NCBI GenBank assembly: GCA_009602725.1 | Contig: WELB01000321.1 | Coordinates: 1-26,707, forward strand | Origin: Spirogloea muscicola | Taxonomy: Eukaryota > Streptophyta > Zygnematophyceae > Spirogloeales > Spirogloeaceae | Direction of reading: 5' to 3' | DNA: 26,707 nt | Shown: in pieces, positions 8,301-18,298 of the stretch | How the letters are laid out: every line of letters begins with the position of its first letter | Position numbering within the stretch: position 1 is the first letter of the stretch | Position numbers and translations under genes: made by a program | Notes under the pieces: model-generated | What the model was told of the DNA's origin: nothing | The model's database searches: none | What the model saw: the letters and a program-made list of their open reading frames with translations, nothing else

Positions 8301-11300
8301 ATCTCAGACTGGTTCCCCCTGCAGGCTTGTTAGGCTTCTGTCTTCGATCTCAGCACCAACAGCCTTCGCTTTGGGAACAGTGAACATTGCTGACTACGAG
8401 CATGGCTATGTTGGCCTGCGATGGACAAACATCTTTGAGGTAAGACATTGAATAAGTTTGAGCTGGCTTCCAAAGCAGGCAGCTTCCTAGAATTTCACAT
8501 TCTTCAGGTGGCTCCGTCATGCAGGAGTCCTCAGGTGTCAACTTTGGAGTAATTGTCATCATGATGGCACTTGATACAGTCCTGTATGGCCTTCTTGGCT
8601 GGTACTTGGACAAGGTCCTTCCTCAAGAATATGGAGTACGCCTTCCATGGAATTTTGTCTTTACGAGTAGTTATTGGCAAGCACCAAATAGGCGAGCAAT
8701 TCCTTCGATTGTGAAGTCTCCAGTTCATGATCCAGACCAAGAGCCTGTCTTGCCAGAGTTGCATCGCCAGGAGGAGGAAGAAAGGCAAGCACACCTTTGC
8801 ATGCCTGCTATTGACCACATGCCTCTTGCTTAGGCTGCAGGAAGGACTCAATTACATCTAAGTCCGCAAGTTTTGCAATGTTGGACATTGTTTGAAGCAG
8901 ATGTGTACTGCTGCAAAATCTGAGTCGAGAATTTGCAAAGACTGGAGGAGAGAAACTTGTTGCTGTCGACAACCTCAATCTCATTCTTTATGAGGGCCAG
9001 ATAACTGCACTTCTTGGTAAATGCTCCTTCGTTTCGTGGAGTTTGACGTAGCAGAGGTTGTGTAAGCCTGACGATGAGAATCTGAGATCAGTGAGACCTG
9101 AGTATCAGAGTGCTTAAGGTGCTGGGGAGCTGCTCCTGATTCTTACTTCTACATTGCTCAAAAAGGTCATAATGGTGCCGGCAAGAGTACAACTATATCA
9201 ATGCTTACGGGACTGCTTCCGCCAACGTCCGGAGATGCACTAGTGATGGGCAAGAGTATCACCTGTGACCTGGTCAGAAGCCCTTTCCTTATAATCAGCA
9301 GCAGCTTTTGCAGTGCATGCGTGCGCCTGGCCTTGCGGGACGCCAGCTCCCCAGCCATTGCACGGCCAAAGTAATACTGTGAGCTGTATCTTGTGCAGGC
9401 TAGCATCAGACGTACCTTGGGAGTTTGTCCACAATATGACATTGTCTTTCCCGAGCTCACTGTGAGACATTTTGACTCTGTTTCAAGGCCCTATCCTCTG
9501 TGTATGAATTTCTTGTGAGCGGACATAACTTCTGCTGTTACGTGTGATGAGGCTGCTAGTGTGTATGGTGGTATAACAGGTTCACGAGCATCTGGAGCTT
9601 GTTGCCGTGTTCAAGGGCGTGAAAGCCTCTGATGTCACCCAGGAAGTGACGCGAATGATCTCCGAAGTACATGGCGTGTCTGCGATCTACCTGCTCACAT
9701 TCCATTGCTTCACTTGTGGGCGCACTCAAGTTTACTGCTGTCAGCTTCTTCTTACCTGTACTTATGGATTGGCTTTTCTGCCATTGACTCAGGGTTTGTG
9801 CTTTCACGGCAGGTGGGTCTAGCAGCAAAGACTCATGTACAAGCACGAGCACTTTCAGGTGGCATGAAGCGGAAACTCTCAGTTGCCATTGCCCTGCTCG
9901 GCGACAGCAAGGTAGTATTCCCTTTGCATGAGAGATGCATTCGCTTCAAATGCAGGCATAGTATCACAGTCTTTGGCTGCTACATCCTTGACATGTGCTA
10001 GGAGCACTGCAACAGGTGGTAATTCTTGACGAACCAACAAGTGGTATGGACCCTTACTCCATGCGATCTACATGGCGACTGCTGAGGAGGAGCCGGCGGG
10101 GCCGAGTCATACTGCTGACCACTCACTCAATGGATGAGGCAGACATTCTGGCTGATCGAATTGCCATCTTAGGTGCTGGCAGTCTTCGTGCTTGCGGCAG
10201 GCAAGAGCACATTGCCTGCCTTGATGACCTCTGTGAATCTTGAGAATGCCAGCTGAGGCTCCTCATTGTCCATACATGCACCTCCGAAATTGACCATATT
10301 GCATTCATCTTTTATACAGCCCATTGTTTCTGAAGCAACGATATGGAGTTGGGTACACTCTCACATTTGTCAAAGTGAGTCATCTGCTTAAAGTTCCAGC
10401 TCTTCCTATTGAGACCATTTGAGCAGCTTTGAACCGATTGACATGCACAAGGATTCTTCTTGTACTCAGAAAGATTTGACATCTGAGAGGGCATTAAGTT
10501 TGTATCAAGCTTTTGTGTTGCACAGGAAGGCACTGGCGAGGATGCCAGTGCCGTCATTGAAAAGACAGTCCAAAGCCATGTGCCTTCAGCCGTCATACTC
10601 AGCAATGTAAGTACTGCTGAGTAATGTAAGCACGGACTTTTAAGTCCTCTCTACCAGTGCACCACTGTGTCTCAAAGCATGATTGGCAGGCTTCACATTT
10701 TTGCAGGCTGGTGCTGAGATGACAATGAGACTGCCGTTGGCAGCAACAGCAAAGTTCGAGGCATTGTTTGAGGAAGTGGACCATGCCATCCACGCCAAGG
10801 GCCTGCCTGTGCAGAGCTACGGCATCTCAGTTACCACCATGGAAGAGGTCTTTCTGCATGTGTCTCGCAGGGACTTGACGTCGCCTGGCTCAAATCCATC
10901 AGTTGACAACCAAAGTCATGAGGGCTCAAGTAATGGAGAAAGAGTGCCATTGCTAGCAAAGAGCACATCGAGACAGAGGAAGGATGTCAACAGGGTAAGG
11001 GGATGGTCGACCTTGTTCTGGACACACCTGAGAGCTCTCCTTATCAAGCGTGGCTGCATGGCATTCCGCGACAAGCGGACTCTGGCATTCCAGCTGGTGA
11101 TACCTGTCCTGTTCATCACAATGGGCCTCGTCCTGCTGCTGCTCAAGCCCCAGCCAGACCAGCATTCGCTCACTTTGACAACCACGTCATTCAACCCCAC
11201 CCTTTTCACTCGCTTCTCCGGCACCTGCCCTCTGCCTATGAACTGCTCCCTTTCCATTGCCCATGCGGTAAGCAGGAGCCAACTGTGCAACTGTGCAACC

Positions 11301-14300
11301 TGATTCTGCACAGCTGTGCTCCAAAGCCTCGCATCAGCTCGTCTGTTACTGACACGGTGTTTGAGCAGGTGGCGAAGGTGTTACGAGGAGTGTGGGTGCA
11401 AGAGGAGGAGCCAGGACAACCTGAATTTCCCTCGCCGCAGCAAACACTGGAAGAAATAGTGGAAGCTGCAGGAGCTGATAAGGGCCCTCCATTGATGCAC
11501 ATGAGCGAGTATCTCATTGCCAGCCGAACCTTGTCTGCACAATCTCGGTAAGAGGCATCGCGAGCACTCTTGATCGCCCTATGCAGATATCAGTGAGCAT
11601 ATCTTGTGGTGTGTTTGTGACAACAGTTTGTGTTCCTCCTGTAAAGGTATGGAGCGATCGTATTCCACCACAGCAGGGATGGAGTGAAGTACACAGTGCT
11701 ACACAACAGCAGCTGCCAGCATGCTGCTGTTACCTTTATGAACACCGTGAATGAAGCACTGTTGCGGCTTGCTTCTGCCTCAAACACATCGCGCATAATC
11801 ACGAAGAATCATCCTCTTCCCCAGACCTTGTCGCAGCACCGCCAACGGCGAGTATGTTACCGATTCAAGCAGCGCAGCACAACCCCTCAGCTACTGCATG
11901 CTTCTCAGCTTCAATAGCTTGACCCACATCTAGCTGCTATATCGACTTGTGTTGCTGCACTTGCAGGACATTGGCGCATTTTCTGCTGCAATAATCACAA
12001 ATGTTGCATTCTCATTCATCCCAGCCTCCTTTGCCATTGCCATCGTCAAGGTATAGGCCAAGCTCTGATCAGAGGCTGTGCTATTGACCATTCTAGTAGT
12101 TTATCTTCGATGAAGCTCTCGTAGAAGGAGTATAGTCCTAAGGGACGCTTTGCTTGTCGTACATTGTCTGGGAGACTAATATCGTGTGAGGCTGTGAACT
12201 GCTGTGCCAGGAGCGTGAATTGAAAGTCAAGCACCAGCAACTGCTCAGCGGGGTCAGGTTTATCCTACTGTTGCAAGTTTGGGATTGTGGCACTTGGTCA
12301 TGCTATTTGCTTATTTATGCTTGCTGGGTTTCCTTTTTCTACTCTTACTCCTAGCCCTTTGTTTTTTGTTGCAGGTGTCGACTGTGGCCTACTGGATCTC
12401 TACCTTAATATGGGATTGCATAAGCTATACAATACCCTGTGCCCTTGCCATCTTGTTGTTCCACGTATTCGGTGAGCACAGAAGCTTATGCCAAACTTCA
12501 GTGGAGGATGCGAGAGATATGAGGCTGGGGCAAGCCATGCAACCGACCAATCAGTCACTCCAATTTGCTGGAAAATGCAACTGACATGAATTGGTTGCTT
12601 CTGGCTCAGGTGTATATGAGTTCGTTGGTGACAATGTAGTGCTGCCAACCATTCTCCTGATGGGTGCCTATGGACCAGCAGTGGCTGCTCTCACATACTG
12701 CCTGACTTTCCTGTTCTCCGACCACTCTGCTGCACAGGTGCAACGGTCACTTTATATGTTGTACGTTGATTCTTGCCTGTTCCAGACCAGGGAATCACAG
12801 CAAATTCTTGGCATGCTTTGCCGCTAGTCTCAGGGTGCTCATGATTGTTGACTGCACGCTCACCAGAATATGGTCCTTCTTGTACACTTCTTCACTGGGC
12901 TTATCCTTATGGTCACATCCTTCATCATGAGCCTTATCCCTGCCACTGAGCGACTTAACGAGCGCCTCAAAGTGAGCTCTTGCACAGCTCCTCTCACATT
13001 AAAGCCCGTTGCTACATAAGCTTGCTTGTGCTCGTGAGGCAGGGCAATGTTACCTGGTGTACTGTCACCTATTGGCATCTGTAGCGATCAAATGCATGAG
13101 GCCAAATTGTTGCAAGGTTACGCTTTGTTACTGGAGTTAGCCTGGTGACCCTGAAAGCAACTCCTAATTGTACTGCTCATTCACTGGTGGCCCAATGCAG
13201 AACGTCTTTCGGTTGGCTCCGGGCTTCTGCCTCGCAGATGGATTGGCGTCGCTTGCTCTGCGTGAACAGAGGCAACGATCTGAGAAACCTCTATCCTGGA
13301 ACGTAGCTGGTGCTCCCATTGCTTATCTCTCAGTTGAGGTAGGCAAGTGTATATGCCTGCAGGCCACGAGTGCACACGGCTTCTTGTGTTGTATTTTCAC
13401 GTGCCTGCATGTCAGCCAATACTAACCACGTCGCGACATAATTTCTTGTGCAGTCAATTGTTTATTTTGTGGCGGTGCTGGTGTGGGAGCACCTCCCACC
13501 AAGGGCTATTGTGTTGCACCGGATATACAAGCTTTTCATTAAGCCATGGCATCAGGCTGAATATCGCAGGACACGCCTCAATTACAGGCCTCTTCTCCCA
13601 CCTTCTCAGCTGCCTACCACCTCAGGCACCTCCGGGCCGCCACCTAGAGGGCCTGCCCGGCTTCTCGAATCCGCACTGTCTGCCTCTGAGTTCGGATTGG
13701 AGGCCTTGGTGCCTGCTTACGAGGATGAAGATGAGGATGTGGCTGCCGAACGGATGCGTGTTATGGCTCCTCAGGGTCGGACCAGCCTGGTGCGACTGCT
13801 CAATCTGCACAAGGTGCTCCTCAAACCTCTCAGCCTGGTGCGAGTGCTCAATGTGCACCTCCTGAATTTATCAGGTGTAGTCACATTGACCACCGTTGCG
13901 TTTTGCAGAAATTTGGAGGTGGCTTCACTGCGAGCAAGGTGGCAGTTCAGTCGTTGAGCTTTGGTCTGGAAGCGGGTGAATGCTTTGGGTTCCTTGGTTC
14001 CAATGGGGCTGGCAAGAGCACAACCCTTGCAATGCTATCTGGTAAGCAAGTGATAGATTCCTGAATATTCTGACGAGCTTGGCTAGACATGTAAACAGTG
14101 GCGGCCCTTACAAAGCTCACAGATTGACGTACATCACATGTAAACAGATGCATATGCTTGTGTTGCAAAGTCAGCGTGACTACCTGACATGCATACTTTG
14201 GGTGAGTCTGGACATGCACATGCACAGGTGAAATCTCACCTAGTAGTGGCACAGCATTCATTGCTGGCAACGACATCTGCACCAACCACCGTGCAGCCCG

Positions 14301-16397
14301 TCAGCTGGTAGGAGAGGGTGCACCCTCTCTACCCATGTGCTTGCTTCACGTGCCTATGAAATGTGCAGCTGCACGAGCTGCTCTGCTCACACTGCTGTGA
14401 GTATTATGCTTGGCGCAGGTGGGCTTCTGCCCTCAATTTGATGCATTGCTGGAGCTCTTGACTGTGCGGGAGCACGTTGAGTTCTATGCTCGCATCAAAG
14501 GAGTGCCCATGTCGGTTGAGGCCCAGGTCAACACTTGGGTCCTTACACTCTTGATAGAGATTGCTTGGAACCTTGTGATACGAGTTGTAAAGCTTCTCAA
14601 AGTGGCAGGTTGTCAAGGATAAGCTGGTAGAGATGGACCTCTGGAGTGTGGCGGACACTGTTGCTGGCAGCCTGAGTGGTGGCAACAGGCGGAAGTTATC
14701 AGTGGCAATTGCCATGATCGGAGAACCCCCTGTTGTCTTCTTAGACGAACCATCCACAGGTCCGATATCAGCACCTACGACATGCACAGTGGCTCCTTGC
14801 AACTAATCCAGTGCAAAAGCTGCTAAATTGTACTGGGACTGACATGACAGTTTGCACCTTCCAGGCATGGATCCCATTGCACGGCGCTTTATTTGGGACG
14901 TCATTGCTCGGCTTACGTCACGGCAGGGCCGCTGTGCCGTGCTTCTCACAACACACTCTATGGCAGAGGCCCAGGCTCTGTGCACTCGAATCGCCATCAT
15001 GGTATGCCATGAGGAGCTGGACAAGGTCACGTTGTGAACCGTGCCTCGCAGTAGTGGCAATGATGGCACCAGTAGGCGACAGTCTTTGATCAGTGAGATC
15101 TTCATCATGCAGGTCGGTGGCAGGTTGCGCTGCATTGGCAGTCCCCAGCATCTCAAGAGTCGTTTTGGCAACGCACTTGAGCTTGAGGTGAGGACGTCAG
15201 CAACAAGACGGCATTGAGTTTCTTCGATACTGCTCGCAGCTTGGAGTGCTGACCCTGTCTGGGGTAGGGCATGATGCAGGTCAAGGCCGTTACAGCTACT
15301 AGCAGGGAAGTGGACCGGCTGTGTGAAGCCTTGACAGAGGCCATACCTGGACTTCTGCTGCACACAGATGCCCCGGATGATAGGAGCACCGGGCTTGGCG
15401 CCACTGGAGATCGTTTCGAATACTCCTCTGACAGTGATGGTAGTGGCATGCAACAAGGTAGCAGGTGGCGATTGGCAGCAGTGCCAGTTGAGGCTGTTGT
15501 AGCTGCAGCGCATGCCCTGGGGGATGAGCGGCGGGGGAAGGCCCTCCTGAGGCAGAAGGACAAGGCCCCTCGCTTGGACGAGCCTCCTGCAGATGCAGAA
15601 GCTGCTCTTGGGGAGGCTCTGGCTGCTCAGCTCCAGCGTGATGGTACTTGTCTCCACCCCTTAAATGTCATACTGGAAGCTCTTGCCGATGAACATAAGC
15701 GCTATCTTGACAGAGCCCCGTGGATTTGACCCGGTGGTCTGGTTTTGCAGGTTGGGTGCTCGTGCAGTCGTTCTGCGAGTGGTGGCTGGCCTTTGACCGC
15801 GCTGCACACATTGCCACCTTTGTCCGCTCGTCTTTCCCTGGGGCATCACTACTCGAACGTAATGGGTCCAATTTTTGCTACCAGGTAAGAAGATGTTTGT
15901 CTGAACCCTAGCTATGCTCCGGCTGTTTGCGATGTGCATGTAAGAAGATGGCCGACTGCCATGGCATGAATGTTTAGCTTCTCATTGTGTGAGATGGCTG
16001 AGTCGTCAACGTAACCCTATGCATAAGTTGTCAATGACCTACCGCCATGTCTTCAGCTCCCTCGATCCAGCCAACTCTCTTTGTCGTACGTCTTTGGCCA
16101 CATTGAGCGCAACAGGTGAGTGGCAGAAGGTTTTGCAGTTGGTGCTTGGTGAGTTGAAAGTATTTAGCTGTTCACTTTTGAAAGGTTATGCACATCGCCT
16201 TTGTTTGCATCTCAAGTTTTGATGCACAAGGGCAAGTCAACAGGCCTGGCAGTAGTCATCGATCCTTGCCCTGCATGCCTCACAGGTGTAAGGTAGGCAT
16301 TGCCGAGTACAGCGTGGGGCAAACGACACTTGAAGCCATATTCAATGGATTTGCATCCCGTCATCCTGAATTGGAAGGAGGACCTCCCTCCCCTTGA
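5313..16397 (+). CDS. Full-length ABCA-subfamily ABC transporter, 39 exons, 1887 aa
   Basis: This is a membrane ATP-driven transporter of the ABCA type, a family usually linked to lipids; the substrate is unknown. Exons: 5313-5396, 5493-5572, 5685-5856, 6379-6461, 6599-6821, 7003-7223, 7539-7599, 7699-7785, 7971-8203, 8325-8439, 8525-8784, 8901-9016, 9166-9272, 9399-9461, 9580-9666, 9813-9911, 10016-10200, 10320-10374, 10526-10606, 10707-11267, 11369-11547, 11647-11851, 11967-12050, 12211-12252, 12375-12471, 12610-12737, 12867-12971, 13201-13338, 13454-13813, 13909-14041, 14228-14307, 14419-14526, 14609-14759, 14865-15001, 15113-15187, 15280-15643, 15751-15884, 16057-16115, 16286-16397. All phases agree. 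NBD1: Walker [10 protein letters not shown] (579-587), LSGGM (678-682), LDEP (D702, E703), H734. NBD2: GSNGAGKST (1467-1475), LSGGN (1566-1570), D1590/E1591, H1625. Each half has a membrane segment, a large loop, then more segments. Start: ATG in context GCCATGG, giving the typical RNPLST-type N-terminus. The frame is open upstream to 5157, so a longer start cannot be excluded. Introns after exons 11 and 17 begin with GC. Confidence 0.93.
6040..6119. repeat. 10-bp tandem repeat (8 degenerate copies) in ABCA intron 3
   Basis: Eight consecutive decamers follow a pattern close to TTGGGAAGGC (for example TTGGAGAGGC, TCGAGAAGGC, TTGAGAAGGC, TTCGAAAGGC). The copies differ by one to three bases but the period stays exactly 10. 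It lies inside the 522-base third intron (5857-6378). Confidence 0.7.
13784..13879 (+). repeat. 48-bp tandem duplication across the exon 29 splice donor of ABCA
   Basis: The unit starting AGCCTGGTGCGACTGCTCAA at 13784 recurs at 13832 with few changes over its first 28 bases. The first copy carries the donor I chose (13814, after CTGCACAAG). The second copy stays in frame and could be read through to a later GT near 13875, giving about 20 extra residues before NBD2. Confidence 0.6.
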
Positions 16398-16666
16398 GCC
16401 CGTGCCTGAGCTTCTTGTGTCAAGAACATTGTCTTTCTTCACAGCCCAATTCTGACATCCAGGTTCATCTCAGCTTTTGCACGAACAGAGTGAAACCCAT
16501 TGCATCATCAAAGTGTAGGCAAATATTTTTTATTCATCACCGATGCAGACTCACCTTTGCCTCTCCTCATGAAGTCTGCCGACAATGACAGCAATTACTT
16601 GTTCTGCCAAAGTGTTACCATTTTGCCTGTCTGCCACATTCTACAACTGCAGTGATTTCCAGATCT

Positions 16667-16671
16667 TGTAA
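16667..16671 (+). terminator. Candidate TGTAA poly(A) signal of ABCA
   Basis: TGTAA is the usual green-algal poly(A) signal. This is the first plus-strand copy after the ABCA stop, about 270 bases downstream. No AATAAA is seen between them. Confidence 0.4.
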
Positions 16672-16706
16672 GACTGCTGCAAGGACTCTTCTGGTTTCAA
16701 TACCAA

Positions 16707-16711
16707 TTACA
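16707..16711 (-). terminator. Candidate TGTAA poly(A) signal of the BASS4-like gene
   Basis: TTACA on the plus strand is TGTAA on the minus strand, 36 bases past the minus-strand stop codon. With the ABCA signal at 16667 the two transcripts would end almost on top of each other. Confidence 0.35.
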
Positions 16712-16746
16712 TAACAAACAGCTCAGGTCTTGGACCCCAGATGAAG

Positions 16747-17661
16747 TCATTTGTCATCTTCAAGCCAGGTGGTGACTACAAATGATTCAACAATATCTGC
16801 AAAGAGGAAAGAGGCACTAATCATATGTACGGAAGGTGATGGAAGAGCGTGATATGACCAGGCGAGCGGGTGCGATCAAGGTAGGGACCTGGTTAAGGTG
16901 CATCCCAATGCACGGTAGCAGCAGGAGGGCAGAGTTGCCCAAAGCTCCTCTTAGGCCCTCAGCGACGGCCACGGCAACAGGCAACGTCTTCTTCTCACAT
17001 GCAGCAACTCGAGAGTGCGAAGTCAGAATCTCATCGCCCCTTCCTCCCCCGTCAGGTCAACGCATACACAACAACTCAAAAGGCGTCGAGCAAGGTGCAG
17101 CTGGCATAGAGCACAACTTCACCTGGCTTGCAACAAGTACAACGGCGCGATTGACGAAGGACCCAGCCGTTGGCAATAGCACCAACAAGGCCATGGCACT
17201 AAATCCCAGAAAGAGAATGTGAAGACCCCTGCAAGAAGTACATCAAGAGTGTGTTGGGACGATCTCATTCCTCCTTCTCGTCACTCCGTCAGCCAGTAAC
17301 AATAAACAAGTCAATGCGGCTAATGTGCTCATATTGCAAGCTGTGAAGAGGCTGCAGTCACGGCTTGCTATAAGATGCTCACAATCCACAGACTAAAGAG
17401 GCAGCCAGTTGGTGAGGGGTAATTTGTAGCAGAGCACTCCGAGAACTGCTGACTTGCATGCATGGTACCTGTACAGTACAAGTAAGTGCTATCAATTGTC
17501 GCTTTCCTTATCACAAACATCAAGCTGATAAGTACAGGGGAAGGATGCATGGCAAAGCAGGCAAGGCTGTCAAATGGTATCCGTGATGGCATGGCCAAGG
17601 AGCTTTACCAGGCTGAGAAACAGGCTGCTCAACATGGAGAGCAGCAGTCGGTTGGCATCTA
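16747..17661 (-). CDS. BASS4-like sodium/metabolite carrier, 3' half only (possibly decayed)
   Basis: Five minus-strand exons encode the C-terminal half of a bile-acid:sodium symporter family carrier. It resembles plant plastid-envelope BASS4 (SBF-like), a multi-pass membrane protein whose substrate is unsettled. Exons: 17661-17609 (DANRLLLSMLSSLFLSL), 17468-17383 (VPCMQVSSSRSALLQITPHQ...), 17228-17123 (GLHILFLGFSAMALLVLLPT...), 16990-16889 (KTLPVAVAVAEGLRGALGN...), 16796-16747 (IVESFVVTTWLEDDK, then TGA). The first three junctions agree in phase; across the third, ...VASQ joins KTLPVAV, the family hallmark. Two problems remain. The last junction is off by one base: the frame carried in gives HLNQILLNHL and a stop, whereas the family-like frame needs one more base. 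Also, the N-terminal half (with the expected PTT.SSG and AGGN motifs) is not found between 17662 and the desaturase start. It is a partial gene, a recent pseudogene or an assembly fault. Confidence 0.65.
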
Positions 17662-18263
17662 CTGCTTTTGACAGCCATGCATGTTGGGTGCTTGTTGTCA
17701 GTGGTTGAGGGCTCTCTGGGAACGAAGGGTGGAGCTCAAATTTTTCCAAAGACGTTGCAAGGTCAGCTGCAGCAGGTAAAAGCAGGAAAGTGGGCATTGC
17801 GTCTTTACGGGGGTTTGCAGTCCGAGCTGCCTACTCTCTCAGCATTGATGGGAGCATGTGGGTAGCAAGGACACAAGCAAATGACTTGTAGCTTGAGTAC
17901 AGGTTGCGTACAAGAAAGGATTCCATGTTGTTGCTCTTCTGTGCAGGCCGACAGCGTGGATAACATGTATAGCATGGATAAGGGAGCCATCTCACAAAAC
18001 CTGCACCAACTGAATGGGACGAGAGTAGTCCACACATACATACGTAGCCAAGCAAGAATGGGAGGAGCTCCGGAGCGGCAGGCCTCCACCTCTGACCAGG
18101 TGAGACGGCGTGTAGGGCACCTGCACAGTCGCTCACGCTGCACGCTGCACGCGCTGCTCCTCTCGCCGCCCCCGGGCTCCAGCAGCCAGCCGCGCTGCCC
18201 CGCCCCTTTCACAGCACCAGCCGCATTCGTCTCTCATCCCGCCAGCTCCCCAGCGGGGGCCCC
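17662..18263. other. Region between BASS4-like exons and the desaturase start
   Basis: No gene is securely seen in these 602 bases. On the minus strand a possible small exon ends at about 17799 (reads AARTANP and joins in phase to DANRLLL, with donor GTAAAG). It lines up with the family's residues before that point, but a TAG precedes it in frame. From about 18060 the sequence becomes very GC-rich, as before the other first exons, so it probably holds the desaturase promoter and 5' UTR. Confidence 0.4.
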
Positions 18264-18266
18264 ATG

Positions 18267-18298
<32 letters not shown>

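Larger units (their letters stand above)
16398..16746. other. Convergent 3' region of ABCA and BASS4-like gene
   Basis: This is a non-coding stretch of 349 bases between the ABCA stop (16395-16397) and the stop of the minus-strand BASS4-like gene (16747-16749). I see no gene in it. It holds one candidate poly(A) signal for each strand (16667-16671 and 16707-16711). Confidence 0.6.

Noticed and set aside
16836-17222. Plus-strand ORF of 128 codons downstream of ABCA
   Set aside because: It is antisense to the BASS4-like exons, which have family matches and splice sites; the plus frame shows no family.
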